Shown piece after piece: positions 35,050 to 44,495 of a stretch of DNA of 64,000 bases. A program made the position numbers and the translations under genes. Source of the DNA: RGIG3178 sp942492795. GTDB taxonomy: Bacteria > Bacillota > Clostridia > Christensenellales > QAND01. The notes beneath the pieces were generated by a model. The model worked only from the letters and a program-made list of their open reading frames with translations, did not search any database and was not told the DNA's origin. Location of the stretch: the NCBI GenBank assembly GCA_942492795.1, contig OW818639.1:1550001-1614000 (forward strand), in the 5' to 3' direction. Position 1 is the first letter of the stretch, and each line of letters starts with the position of its first letter.

Positions 35050-36276
35050 ATGGAATTATCCGCAGGGCAATCTGACCGGCAGCGCCGAACTTTGTTGTGC
35101 TTCGTCAATTTTTTACAAGGGGCGGCAGGCGCAACCATCACGTTTCACGTACTGTTTCTAAAAACACATGGCATGTCACCGAGTCTTGTGGGGATTGTCA
35201 TGGCAACAAACTCCTTGCTGGGAGCTTTGTCACCGCCTATATGGGGTATCATTGCCGATCGTATCCGCTCCAAATACCGTATCTTTATCTATACCGTTTT
35301 GGGAACCGCAATTGTATGCGCCCTGGTTCCCGCATCGGCGTATGTATCCATCGGCGGCATTCTTTTAACCTCCGCGATGATTCCGATGCTGAACTTCTTT
35401 CGCATGCCAAGCCAGGCGGTTTTGGATGCAACGTCCGTTACCGCATCCACCATGGTAAAAGGCATGGAGTACAGCAATGTGCGGTACTGGCTTTCCATCG
35501 GTTGGACGCTGATGTGCTTTGCGTATAGTCCGCTCATCGACCTGTTTGGCGTCGCTATCCCCTATTATGGATCTGTATTCATCATGGTGGCGCTATTGTT
35601 GTGCAGCAAAACGATGAAGCAATACGATGTGGTCGCGGAAAACAAACATGCGCCCAAACAGCGCCTGCAGTTCTCGCTCCTATTTAAAAACTACTATCTG
35701 ATGGTGTTTCTCGTCATCAATATACTCTTGAGAATCCCGGGTAATTGCGGGCAGTTTGCAGCTTACATGCTCTCGAATGTGGGTGCCAACACATCGCTTG
35801 TGGGTACAATATCGGGCATACGGGTCTGCGGAGAAATCGTTGTACTGCTGCTGGCGCCGAAAATTCGCCGCGTCGTGCCCATGCCGATGATGTTTGTGCT
35901 GGCAATGGTCTGTTCGTTGGTCGAATTGCTGTCCTATCAGTTTGTAACCAACTTTGCAGGTGTGGCTATTGCGTCGGCATTCGGGGGAGCATACAACGGG
36001 TTTACGCTTGCAACCGGGTACAACTATGTCAGCAACCTCTCGCCGCCGGAACTCAGGACGACGTCCATTTCGCTGTATACAATGGGAACCGCGCTTGCGG
36101 GCGTCATCGTGTATTTTCTTGGCGGGCAGATAATCACCTATCAGGGCGTACGGTCGCTCTACCTGTACGCCGCGGGATGCATCGCGCTGTGGTTTGTCCT
36201 GTTTATAGGCGCACATATCTTCGGGGAGAAGGTACTGAAACACAAGCCGCAGATACCGCTGTTGCGCCGTGCATAG
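35050..36276 (+). CDS. MFS transporter (MFS_1-like, LacY/NupG-type fold)
   Basis: 408 residues from ATG 35050 (GAGAGGA upstream). Twelve hydrophobic segments are visible with the MFS loop element GIIADRIRSKYR after helix 2. Features such as the N-terminal FVNFLQGAAGATITFHVLFLK resemble the 'MFS_1-like' group. The gene lies between two paralogous alcohol dehydrogenases, so it may carry a related metabolite, though no substrate can be assigned. Confidence 0.85.
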   Translation: MELSAGQSDRQRRTLLCFVNFLQGAAGATITFHVLFLKTHGMSPSLVGIVMATNSLLGALSPPIWGIIADRIRSKYRIFIYTVLGTAIVCALVPASAYVSIGGILLTSAMIPMLNFFRMPSQAVLDATSVTASTMVKGMEYSNVRYWLSIGWTLMCFAYSPLIDLFGVAIPYYGSVFIMVALLLCSKTMKQYDVVAENKHAPKQRLQFSLLFKNYYLMVFLVINILLRIPGNCGQFAAYMLSNVGANTSLVGTISGIRVCGEIVVLLLAPKIRRVVPMPMMFVLAMVCSLVELLSYQFVTNFAGVAIASAFGGAYNGFTLATGYNYVSNLSPPELRTTSISLYTMGTALAGVIVYFLGGQIITYQGVRSLYLYAAGCIALWFVLFIGAHIFGEKVLKHKPQIPLLRRA

Positions 36277-36379
36277 CCGGATTACCGGACATTCGGCAAA
36301 ATCATATCCGGCAGGGTAAACAGACAAGGAGAAAGTCAAAAACGGTTCTTTTGAACCGAAAAAATACAGGAGGAAACAA

Positions 36380-37591
36380 ATGAAAAATTTCTCGAATTTC
36401 ACTTTCCACATGCCGACGGAGATCGTCTTCGGCAAAGACACCGAACTGCAAACGGCTGCGTTGATCAGAAAATACGGCGGCACAAAGGTCATGATCGTTA
36501 CCGACGGCGGCGGCTTCGTCAAGAAGAACGGGCTGTTTGACCGGGTTGCGGGCACGCTCAATACCGCAGGCATTCCGTTCATCGAATTGGAAGGCGTTCA
36601 GCCAAATCCACGGCTGACCCTTGTCTATCAAGGCCTGGAGCTGGTCAAGAAAGAAAAGGTTGATTTTCTCATCGCCATCGGCGGTGGAAGCACCATCGAT
36701 ACCGCCAAGGCCATCGCCCTTGGCATGGTGTATGACGGGGATCTTTGGGATTTCTTTTGCGGCAAGGCGATTCCCAAAGCGCTCGCACCGGTGGGAGCCA
36801 TCAGCACGATTGCAGCCACGGGCAGCGAAACAAGCGGCTCCGCGGTTATCATGGATGATATCAATACCCATACGAAATACGGATTCATGTTCAACCATAT
36901 CCGGCCGGTATTCGCTGTTATGAACCCTGAGGTAACGTATACGCTGCCACCCTTCCAAACCGGCGCGGGTTCAACGGATATTCTGGCCCACTCGTTTGAC
37001 AGTTGTTTTACCTATGCAGACTCCTATCTGGGCGACAGATTTGCAGAGAGCACCATGTGCGCCGCTGTGAAGTACGGCCCCATCGCGTTGCAGGATCCCA
37101 CCAACTATGAAGCCAGAGCGGAACTGATGCTTACATCGTCCTTTTCTCACAACGATACATGCCGTATCGGTCGCGGACGGACACCGTTAACGGGCGGAGG
37201 GCACAATCTGGAAAGGCATCTGAGCGGTATGTTCGATACGGCACACGGCGCAGGTCTTGCCGTTATGATGCCCGCCTTGCTGCAATACCTACTGGATCAT
37301 GACGAGATCACAATCCCCAAAATCGCGCAGTTCGCGAACAGGATATTCAATGTTGAAGCCGATCCGTGTAATCCCGGAGAAGTTGCCCAGCAAGGCATCA
37401 ACCGTTTCCGCGCCTGGTTAAAAATGCTTGGAATGCCGGCAACGCTGCATGAGCTCGCGCGCCGTGAAATCACGGACGCGCATATTGATGAATTGGTAAA
37501 CGCCGTAAGGTATACCCCGGAAGGCATGATGCAGGGCTTTGGCCACAACACCAAGGAGGATGTACGAAACATCTTTCGATCGGTAAGATAA
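36380..37591 (+). CDS. Iron-containing alcohol dehydrogenase (butanol dehydrogenase type), copy 2
   Basis: 403 residues, closely similar along its whole length to the dehydrogenase at 33727 (same N-terminus MKNFSNFTFH, same GGGSTIDTAKAIA). It has an AGGAGG ribosome binding site. Metal-binding segments STDILAHSFD, GGGHNLERHL and DTAHGAGLAV are intact, so both copies should be active. Differences are spread evenly, including two extra residues near GRGRTPLTGGGH. Together with the aldehyde oxidoreductase it could run acid-aldehyde-alcohol interconversion. Confidence 0.93.
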   Translation: MKNFSNFTFHMPTEIVFGKDTELQTAALIRKYGGTKVMIVTDGGGFVKKNGLFDRVAGTLNTAGIPFIELEGVQPNPRLTLVYQGLELVKKEKVDFLIAIGGGSTIDTAKAIALGMVYDGDLWDFFCGKAIPKALAPVGAISTIAATGSETSGSAVIMDDINTHTKYGFMFNHIRPVFAVMNPEVTYTLPPFQTGAGSTDILAHSFDSCFTYADSYLGDRFAESTMCAAVKYGPIALQDPTNYEARAELMLTSSFSHNDTCRIGRGRTPLTGGGHNLERHLSGMFDTAHGAGLAVMMPALLQYLLDHDEITIPKIAQFANRIFNVEADPCNPGEVAQQGINRFRAWLKMLGMPATLHELARREITDAHIDELVNAVRYTPEGMMQGFGHNTKEDVRNIFRSVR

Positions 37592-37614
37592 GGTTCTATC
37601 ATTCGGACGATTGC

Positions 37615-37648
37615 AAAAAAACAAGCAGGGAAGTACTGCTTGTTTTTT
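37615..37648. terminator. Bidirectional intrinsic terminator
   Basis: AAAAACAAGCAG pairs with CTGCTTGTTTTT, with A-run and T-run on either side. It separates alcohol dehydrogenase 2 from the convergent DAP dehydrogenase gene. Confidence 0.9.
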
Positions 37649-37696
37649 GCTGCTTTTTTGGATGTTGTCCACATTGTTTTACCATGGGAGCATTCT

Positions 37697-38674
37697 CTAC
37701 AGTACGTCGTGCCGTAATTCCTGCGCGGATTTTGGTGAGAGGTCACCGATGGGTATATCGAAGATGGTGATCGCTCCTGTACGTCCGGCTTTGCGCATCC
37801 GGTAAACCGCGCGAGCGCAGGCAACCAGCACGCTTGAGGTGAATTCAGGATTGCTGTCCAGTTTCAAGGAGAATTCGGCAACCTGCCTGATGCCTTCGGA
37901 GGTTTCGCCGCTTCGGATGACAAATCCGCCGTGCGGCAATCCCGCATGCTTTTGTGCCAGCTCTTGGATGGAGATGAAGGTTACGGTTGTGTCGTAATCG
38001 GCAAAATAGTCGGGCATGTTGACAATGGTTTGGCGAATGACTTCTTTGTCCGCATCCGGTGCCGCCACAACATAGCAATCCCGAACGTGCTTTTGACGGG
38101 TGGTGAGCTTTACGTTTTCACCCGATCGCACAGCTTCTAAAGCGGATTCGATAGGAACGGTATACTGTCTTGCGTCCACAACGCCCGGAACGCGGCGGAT
38201 AGCGTCGGAATGACCCTGGCTGACACCTTTTCCCCAAAACGTGAAATCCGTTCCGTTTGGAAGGACGCTTTGAAAAAGAGACCGCATCAGCGAGAAAAGT
38301 CCCGGATCCCAGCCGACGGAGATCAGCGACAGGTGATTTGCTGAAAATGCCGCGCTATCCACTTCGTCAAAATAGTGCGGAATTTTAGCGTGGGTATCAA
38401 AGCTGTCCACCGTGTTAAACAGTTTGGCAAATTGAGGCCCCTGCACAGGCAAATCTGTTGCGGATCCGCCGCAGAGTATCATGACGTCAATGCTTTGTTG
38501 ATATTGCAACGCATCCGCAATCGGATAAACGGGAGCGCCGGATAGGGTGGGTTTGATCGCAGCAGGGTCGCGTCTTGTAAAGATTGCCTGAAGTTTCATA
38601 TCGGGATTTTGGGAAACGGTCTTTTCGATACCGCGTCCCAAATTGCCATAGCCGACAATACCAATATGTATCAT
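37697..38674 (-). CDS. ddh: meso-Diaminopimelate D-dehydrogenase
   Basis: 325 residues, the family's usual length. The N-terminal Rossmann motif is GIVGYGNLGRGIE (NADPH binding). Family segments include SFDTHAKIPHYFDEVD, SVGWDPGLFSLMR, FWGKGVSQGHSDAIRR and HGGFVIRSGET. It reductively aminates tetrahydrodipicolinate straight to meso-diaminopimelate, a one-step route to the peptidoglycan cross-linking residue. A GAGGGGA ribosome binding site precedes it. It is a single-gene unit. Confidence 0.95.
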   Translation of the reverse strand: MIHIGIVGYGNLGRGIEKTVSQNPDMKLQAIFTRRDPAAIKPTLSGAPVYPIADALQYQQSIDVMILCGGSATDLPVQGPQFAKLFNTVDSFDTHAKIPHYFDEVDSAAFSANHLSLISVGWDPGLFSLMRSLFQSVLPNGTDFTFWGKGVSQGHSDAIRRVPGVVDARQYTVPIESALEAVRSGENVKLTTRQKHVRDCYVVAAPDADKEVIRQTIVNMPDYFADYDTTVTFISIQELAQKHAGLPHGGFVIRSGETSEGIRQVAEFSLKLDSNPEFTSSVLVACARAVYRMRKAGRTGAITIFDIPIGDLSPKSAQELRHDVL

Positions 38675-38998
38675 AGGATCATCCCCTCACTATGTTTATT
38701 TTAGCATAATCATGCACTATTATTCTATATTAAAAATCAAACCGAAGATAAAAACATGAAAACACGGATGGGTTTCGACATGTAAAAGTGGGAGGCCTAT
38801 ATATCACATAGGCAGAAAAAGAACAGCCAAGCTGTATCAGGAATCACAGGCTTGGCGTTTACAATAGCATTTATCGGGCTTTTGAACGGGTATTTAGCAA
38901 TCCGAGAGCTTATCAAAACAAATCAAAAAAAACAGAAACCGGCAAAGGACGACACGGACATGCGTGCCGTTCGCTCTTTGCCGGTTCTTTGACAACGA
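38675..38998. other. Intergenic region with an open but start-less frame
   Basis: From 38786 to 38995 a plus-strand frame stays open and encodes a plausible membrane segment, GLAFTIAFIGLLNGYLAIREL, with a Lys-rich tail. It has no ATG/GTG/TTG start behind a ribosome binding site (GGGAGG at 38789 is followed by ATA), and its end overlaps the ABC-F terminator. It could be a decayed gene or chance. Confidence 0.3.
38924..38986 (-). terminator. Intrinsic terminator of the second ABC-F gene
   Basis: On the minus strand AACCGGCAAAG pairs with CTTTGCCGGTT across a loop with a small inner stem, followed by TCTGTTTTTTTT. Confidence 0.8.
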
Positions 38999-40612
38999 TT
39001 ATGCGTACATCGTATCCTGCAAAGCCTTAATATCCGCGTTCTCGTAATACTCATCAAAGGTCGTCCGCCTGTCGATCAAGCCTTTTGGGGTGATCTCCAT
39101 GATGCGGTTGGCTACGGTCTGTACGAACTGATGATCCTGGGAGACGAAAAGAACGATGCCGTTAAAACTTGTAAGCGCGTTGTTCAGCGAAGTGATCGAT
39201 TCCATATCCAGGTGGTTGGTCGGCTCATCCAGAATCAGTACGTTGGCTCCGCTGAGCATAACGCGGGCAAGCATGCAGCGAACCCGTTCTCCGCCGGATA
39301 AGACGCTTGCTTTTTTTTGTGATTCATCCCCGGAGAAGAGCATTCTCCCTAAGAACCCTCGAAGGAAGGTTTCGTTCGGTTCTTTGGAGAATTGCCGCAG
39401 CCATTCCACAAGATTTAAACTGGTATCAAAATAGGATGCGTAATCAAGCGGAAGATACGCTTGCGTTGTGGTGTTGCCCCAAGTGAACCCTCCGCTATCC
39501 GGTTTGATTTCCTCCATGAGTGTCTGGAAAAGGGTTGTTTTTGCAATACCGTCGGAACCGACAAAGGCTACCTTATCGCCCTTGCTTAAAACAAAGGAGA
39601 GATCGTCGATTATCTTTTTACCCGAACTTGTTACGGTCAGGTTTTTCACCGTCAGGATGCTGTTGCCCGCTTCACGCTCAGGCGTAAAATTGATGTAAGG
39701 GTATTTTCGGGAGGAAGGTTTGATGTCGTCGAGCGTCAGTTTTTCGAGCTGCTTTTTGCGCGAAGTCGCTTGTTTCGCTTTGGATGCATTGGAACTGAAC
39801 CTTTCGATAAACCGCTGGAGTTCCTCGATCTTGTCTTCCTTTTTCTTGTTGGACTCGCGCATCAAGCGCAATGCCAACTGGCTGGATTCATACCAGAAGT
39901 CATAGTTGCCAACATAAAGCTGACACTTGCCAAAGTCGATATCGGCAATATGCGTGCAAACTTTGTTGAGAAAATGCCGGTCATGCGAGACGACGATGAC
40001 GGTGTTATCGTAATTGTAGAGAAAATTTTCCAGCCAGGTGATGGACTGCAGATCAAGATGGTTGGTCGGCTCATCCAGCAGCAATATATCGGGACTTCCA
40101 AACAGGGCTTGAGCGAGCAATACGCGCACCCTTTGGTCCCCGTTTAAGTCTTTCATCTTACAATTGTGGAGGTCTTTGCCGATGCCCAATCCCATCAGAA
40201 GTTCGGAGACTTCGGTCTCCGCCTGCCAGCCGTTGAGCTGCGCAAACTCGTCTTCGAGTTCGGAAGCGTTCACCCCGTCTTCTTCGGTAAAATCCGGTTT
40301 CGCATAGAGCGCTTCCTTTTCCTTCATGATCTGAAAAAGTCTTTCATGCCCCATCATGACGGTATCCATGACTTCCGATTCGGCATACTCAAAGTGATCC
40401 TGTTTCAATACGCCGATGCGTTCGCCCGGGGTAAGAAAAACATCCCCGCTTGTCGGCTCGATTTCACCGGATAGTATTTGCAGGAAGGTCGATTTGCCGG
40501 CACCGTTTGCGCCAATCAGCCCATAACAATTCCCAGGAAGGAATTTTACATTCACATCCTCAAAAAGCGTTCTCTTGCCATGTTTTAAGGTGATTCCATT
40601 GGTACTTATCAT
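38999..40612 (-). CDS. ABC-F family ATPase, YbiT/YkpA-like
   Basis: 537 residues, two ABC domains and no membrane segments. NBD1 has GANGAGKST and LLLDEPTNHLD, but its signature reads LNGDQ instead of LSGGQ. NBD2 has LSGGERVR and LILDEPTNHLD, but its Walker A reads GSDGIAKTT, with Ala where Gly normally precedes Lys. A charged linker lies between (about 250-315). From memory, similar departures occur in Gram-positive YkpA-type proteins, so they may be subfamily features. Likely role: ribosome-bound regulator of translation. Confidence 0.9.
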   Translation of the reverse strand: MISTNGITLKHGKRTLFEDVNVKFLPGNCYGLIGANGAGKSTFLQILSGEIEPTSGDVFLTPGERIGVLKQDHFEYAESEVMDTVMMGHERLFQIMKEKEALYAKPDFTEEDGVNASELEDEFAQLNGWQAETEVSELLMGLGIGKDLHNCKMKDLNGDQRVRVLLAQALFGSPDILLLDEPTNHLDLQSITWLENFLYNYDNTVIVVSHDRHFLNKVCTHIADIDFGKCQLYVGNYDFWYESSQLALRLMRESNKKKEDKIEELQRFIERFSSNASKAKQATSRKKQLEKLTLDDIKPSSRKYPYINFTPEREAGNSILTVKNLTVTSSGKKIIDDLSFVLSKGDKVAFVGSDGIAKTTLFQTLMEEIKPDSGGFTWGNTTTQAYLPLDYASYFDTSLNLVEWLRQFSKEPNETFLRGFLGRMLFSGDESQKKASVLSGGERVRCMLARVMLSGANVLILDEPTNHLDMESITSLNNALTSFNGIVLFVSQDHQFVQTVANRIMEITPKGLIDRRTTFDEYYENADIKALQDTMYA

Positions 40613-40834
40613 AGGTTGTAGTATTCCTCTTTTTCTGTTTGCAAAATCGTATTATAACAATTTCTCCTATAAAAGTACAGCAAAAGTTTTATAAAGATAC
40701 GGCTGCCAAGGGCGCAGCGAAGGGATGCATGGCGTTTGGAACAGTCCGCCTATCCATTTTTTGCTATTCTTTTCCCAATATATTCCGTATAATAATAGCT
40801 GGGTTCTACAAAAGAATAAGAGAGGATCGATACG

Positions 40835-42028
40835 ATGGAGCGGTTGATAGGTACTGTATCTATGGGGATCCGCGCCCCGATCATTCGCCAGGGGGATGAT
40901 ATTGTGGCATTTGCGGTGGACAGTTTGCTGGCGGCTACAAACAACGGACAGTATTTGCTTGCGGACAATGACATCATTGGTATTACGGAATCCGTCGTTG
41001 CACGATCGCAAGGAAACTATGCGAGTGTGGACCAGATCGCAGCGGATGTCAGGGCGAAATACAACGGGGATACCGTCGGGGTGATCTTCCCGATTCTAAG
41101 CCGAAATCGTTTTGCCATCTGCTTAAAAGGCATCGCCAAAGGTCTATCCAAGATGGTGCTCATGCTAAGCTATCCATCCGACGAAGTGGGCAACCAGCTC
41201 ATCGATCCGGATCTGCTTGACGAAAAGGGTGTGGACCCTTATAAAGACGTGTTGAGCGAAAAAGAATTTCACGACCTTTTCGGTCATCCCAAACACATTT
41301 TTACGGGCGTTGACTATATTGCGTATTACAAAGAGCTGATCGCAAGCGTTGGCTGCGAAGTGGAAGTGATCCTGGCAAACGATTGCCGCGCCATATTGCC
41401 GTTTACCAAAAGCGTATTGTGCTGCGATATCCATTCCCGCGCCCGTTCAAAGAGGCTTCTTCGTGCGGCGGGTGCGCACAAGGTATACGGGCTTGATGAT
41501 ATTCTATCGCGATGTGTAAACGGCAGCGGCTTCAATGAGGACTACGGCTTGCTGGGAAGCAATAAAGCCAACGAAGAAACTGTAAAACTGTTTCCCCGCA
41601 ACGGAAAATCGATCGTGGATAAGATACAGCAGCGCATCTATGAATGTACCGGGAAAAAAGTGGAAGTGATGATCTACGGGGACGGCGCGTTTAAGGACCC
41701 GGTCGGAAAGATATGGGAACTGGCCGATCCTGTCGTATCCCCGGCCTATACGGACGGTTTGATCGGAACACCCAGCGAAGTAAAATTAAAATATCTGGCG
41801 GATGATAATTTTACCGGATTGACCGGGGAAGCATTGAAAGAAGCGATCTGTGAGTATATCCGGACCAAAGACACGGATTTGGTGGGGAAGATGGTTTCCC
41901 AGGGTACAACGCCGCGCCGCCTTACGGATCTTGTCGGGTCGCTGTGCGATTTAACGTCGGGAAGCGGCGATAAAGGGACGCCGATCGTACTTGTACACGG
42001 ATATTTCGACAACTATACGGACAAATAA
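40835..42028 (+). CDS. CofE-like protein (coenzyme F420-0:L-glutamate ligase family)
   Basis: 397 residues after AGAGAGGAT. The N-terminal half carries the CofE fold elements: VSMGIRAPIIRQGDDIV, ADNDIIGITESVVARSQGNY and VIFPILSRNRFAICLKGIAKG. The C-terminal half has GTPSEVKLKYLADD and the Thr/Ser-rich KMVSQGTTPRRLTDLVGSLCDLT. In F420-making organisms the family adds glutamate to F420-0. Clostridia generally lack F420 and no cofCDGH gene is visible here, so a different ligation is likely. It leads a two-gene unit with the DUF5661 gene. Confidence 0.85.
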   Translation: MERLIGTVSMGIRAPIIRQGDDIVAFAVDSLLAATNNGQYLLADNDIIGITESVVARSQGNYASVDQIAADVRAKYNGDTVGVIFPILSRNRFAICLKGIAKGLSKMVLMLSYPSDEVGNQLIDPDLLDEKGVDPYKDVLSEKEFHDLFGHPKHIFTGVDYIAYYKELIASVGCEVEVILANDCRAILPFTKSVLCCDIHSRARSKRLLRAAGAHKVYGLDDILSRCVNGSGFNEDYGLLGSNKANEETVKLFPRNGKSIVDKIQQRIYECTGKKVEVMIYGDGAFKDPVGKIWELADPVVSPAYTDGLIGTPSEVKLKYLADDNFTGLTGEALKEAICEYIRTKDTDLVGKMVSQGTTPRRLTDLVGSLCDLTSGSGDKGTPIVLVHGYFDNYTDK

Positions 42029-42094
42029 AGCCAAAAGGGCAAGGCCCGTCCACCCAAAACAGAAAAATAACAAATAAAAAGGAGATACACGATT

Positions 42095-42367
42095 ATGTCG
42101 GGAAAGAAGAAGTTTACCTCGGAACAAGCACAGGAATATGGGGAAAAACTGGGGATTGACTGGAAGAAATTTGACGTGGAGCAATTCCGTATGGGCATGG
42201 ATGTCGAGCTCGAACATGGAACACGGGATCTCTTCACGAACGTGACCGATGATGAGCCTATGATCACCGCAAAGATAGCCTTGGCTCATTTGAGTGAATT
42301 CCCGGATTACTATACCCGACTTGAGAAGATGGAACAGGAAGCGGAAGCATTTTGGGACAATAAGTAA
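42095..42367 (+). CDS. DUF5661 family protein
   Basis: 90-residue acidic protein with an AAAAGGAGA ribosome binding site, 66 bases after the CofE-like gene. The pattern KFTSEQAQEYGEKLGIDW..FDVEQFRMGMDVELEHG and ITAKIALAHLSEFPDYYTRLEKME is typical of DUF5661: a helical protein with conserved His (ELEHG, AHLSE). Function unknown. Confidence 0.85.
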   Translation: MSGKKKFTSEQAQEYGEKLGIDWKKFDVEQFRMGMDVELEHGTRDLFTNVTDDEPMITAKIALAHLSEFPDYYTRLEKMEQEAEAFWDNK

Positions 42368-42388
42368 ATCGGCGATCCGAATAAAAGG

Positions 42389-42426
42389 CCGAAGCCGGGG
42401 TTGTTTTCCGGCTTCGGTCTTTTTTT
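42389..42426 (+). terminator. Intrinsic terminator
   Basis: CCGAAGCCGG pairs with CCGGCTTCGG over 10 bp, followed by TCTTTTTTT. It ends the CofE-like/DUF5661 unit. Confidence 0.9.
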
Positions 42427-42485
42427 ACAGGGCAACGGCGAGGCAACATCGATTACAAGGCAGAGCGTTCCATTGCCTTTCTTCG

Positions 42486-43967
42486 CTACCATCTTATGGA
42501 GCCGAACAACCCGCGAATGATGCTTTTGCCGACTTCACGGCCGATGGTATTCATGGCGCTGTTTGCGGCTCTGGTAAGAGCTTTGTTGGCGGCGTTCGCC
42601 GTTTTTTTGGAAGCAGCGGGCTGTTTGGAACTTCTTCGTTCCACTTCCGCCGCTTCTTGCGAAGATTCAAGTTCCGCCGCTTCTTGCTTCTTCGTGCGTT
42701 CAAGGCTTTCAAACGCGGAATCCCGATCGATGGTTTTGCCATATTTGTGCAGCAGATCGCTGCTTTTTATAATCGCATTGCGATCCTGATCCTCAATGGC
42801 ACCCATTTGGCTCTGCGGGGGCAGAATAAACGCTCTCTCCACGATGCCCGGGCGGCCTTCTTCGTCCAGGAAAGAGACAAGCGCTTCCCCTACGCCGAGT
42901 TCGGAAATGGCGCTTTCCGTTTCAAAGGCAGGATTGGGGCGGAATGTTTGCGCAGCGACACGAACGGCTTTTTGTTCGGCAGGCGTATAGGCGCGCAGCG
43001 CGTGCTGAACGCGGTTTGAAAGCTGCGAAAGCACCGTATCGGGAATATCGCTTGGGCTCTGGGATATAAAATAAATGCCAACGCCTTTTGAACGGATGAG
43101 CCGGATGACCTGTTCGATTTTTTGAAGCAGAATTTTCGGGGCTTCATTGAACAGCAGGTGGGCTTCGTCGAAAAAGAAGACGATGCGAGGCTTATCAAGA
43201 TCGCCCACTTCGGGCATCTGCTCAAAAAGTTCACTCATCAGATACAGCATGAACGTGGCATAGAGCGTCGGATTTTGAACGAGTTTGACGCTGTGGAATA
43301 TGTTGATAAAGCCGCGTCCGCCGGAATCGGTTTTGATCCAATCGAAAATATCGATGGCCGGTTCGCCGAAGAAAATGTCACCGCCCTGATCTTCAAGGGA
43401 GAGCAACGCGCGCTGTATCGAACCCACGCTGGCTGTAGACATGTTGCCATACTCTGTTGTAAATTCCGTGCGGTGATCGCCCACATATCGCAACATGGCG
43501 CGCAGGTCTTTTAAATCGACAAGCAGCAACCCTTTGTCGTCGGCGATGCGGAAGATGATGTTGAGTACATCGTTTTGTATGTCCGAAAGCTGCATCAGAC
43601 GAGAGAGGAGCAAAGGCCCCATCTCGGAAACGGTGGTGCGTACCGGATGGCCGAATTCACCGTAGATATCCCAAAAGCGTGTCGGGAAGGTTTTGTATTT
43701 CCAGTCCGCTATATCAAAACGGGCGATGCGTTTTTGCATAGCGAGGCTGTCAAGGCCGGGTTTGCACATCCCTGCAAGATCGCCTTTGATATCGGCAAGA
43801 AATACAGGAACACCCATATCCGAAAAGGATTCCGCCATCACTTTGAGCGTGATGGTCTTGCCGGTGCCGCTCGCTCCGGTGATAAGACCATGCCTGTTTG
43901 ACATCTTGGGCAGAATATTCAAGCGGATTGCACTCTTCGCCAACCAAACCATCTCGTTGCTGTACAT
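42486..43967 (-). CDS. HerA-like ATPase (DUF853, YjgR-type)
   Basis: 493 residues. Walker A is GASGTGKTIT and Walker B is RIVFFFDEAHLLFN; sensor-like segments follow (GIYFISQSPSDIPDTVLSQL, RVQHALRAYTP). The N-terminal part ADIKGDLAGM is typical of DUF853 proteins related to the HerA/FtsK clade. An Ala/Ser/Lys-rich linker (about 425-465) precedes a C-terminal amphipathic segment ending GKSIIRGLFGSIRW. Members are hexameric ATPases of unclear role. It is a single-gene unit with its own promoter. Confidence 0.9.
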   Translation of the reverse strand: MYSNEMVWLAKSAIRLNILPKMSNRHGLITGASGTGKTITLKVMAESFSDMGVPVFLADIKGDLAGMCKPGLDSLAMQKRIARFDIADWKYKTFPTRFWDIYGEFGHPVRTTVSEMGPLLLSRLMQLSDIQNDVLNIIFRIADDKGLLLVDLKDLRAMLRYVGDHRTEFTTEYGNMSTASVGSIQRALLSLEDQGGDIFFGEPAIDIFDWIKTDSGGRGFINIFHSVKLVQNPTLYATFMLYLMSELFEQMPEVGDLDKPRIVFFFDEAHLLFNEAPKILLQKIEQVIRLIRSKGVGIYFISQSPSDIPDTVLSQLSNRVQHALRAYTPAEQKAVRVAAQTFRPNPAFETESAISELGVGEALVSFLDEEGRPGIVERAFILPPQSQMGAIEDQDRNAIIKSSDLLHKYGKTIDRDSAFESLERTKKQEAAELESSQEAAEVERRSSKQPAASKKTANAANKALTRAANSAMNTIGREVGKSIIRGLFGSIRW

Positions 43968-44495
43968 TGTTGCACCCCCAAAATGATGAGCTTATAGGAA
44001 AAGTATACCATGCACAACATGTATGTAAAGCAAGAGGTTTCGCATGGGAATGCGGCAGTCAGGTTGTATTTGGCCGATTGATTCCGGCATCATGGTTTGA
44101 ATGATCTATCATTGCCCGCAAGTCTATGACACAACCTCCATTAGAAGAAAAAGCAAAAATGTGATATACTACCAACAATGAGAATTCATGCTGTTTTATC
44201 ATGTCCTTTATAGACTGATACGGATTTCATGCTTCTAAATCGGCGCATTGTTAACCTTTGGAAGCCATCAGAAAAGCATCGTACTTGAATTTGATCAAGC
44301 TGCAAAAGCATATGTCATCCTGTACGGACTTCGAAGCGATGACAAACAACAGACAAGGCAAAGCTTCGGACTCGATGACTGTGTAAATGTACGCCGGCGA
44401 AGTGCAAACAACGAGGCAATTAGAAAGTTTTCAATATTGAGGTACCATCTACGGGCGATCGCATGACCAAAGCGATTCGCAAGAAAGGAAATCGA
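43968..44495. other. Intergenic region, about 530 bases
   Basis: Contains the DUF853 promoter on its left side. A frame at 44248-44466 begins with TTG, has no ribosome binding site and resembles nothing known. I see no other supported feature. Confidence 0.4.
44002..44029 (-). promoter_or_regulatory. Promoter for the HerA-like ATPase gene
   Basis: On the minus strand: TTTACA (44029-44024), 16-base spacer, TATACT (44007-44002) with TGG just before it. Confidence 0.6.

Noticed and set aside
44248..44466. 72-codon frame ahead of the unknown 160-residue gene
   Set aside because: Starts at TTG without a ribosome binding site and resembles no protein; its stop merely overlaps the next open frame.
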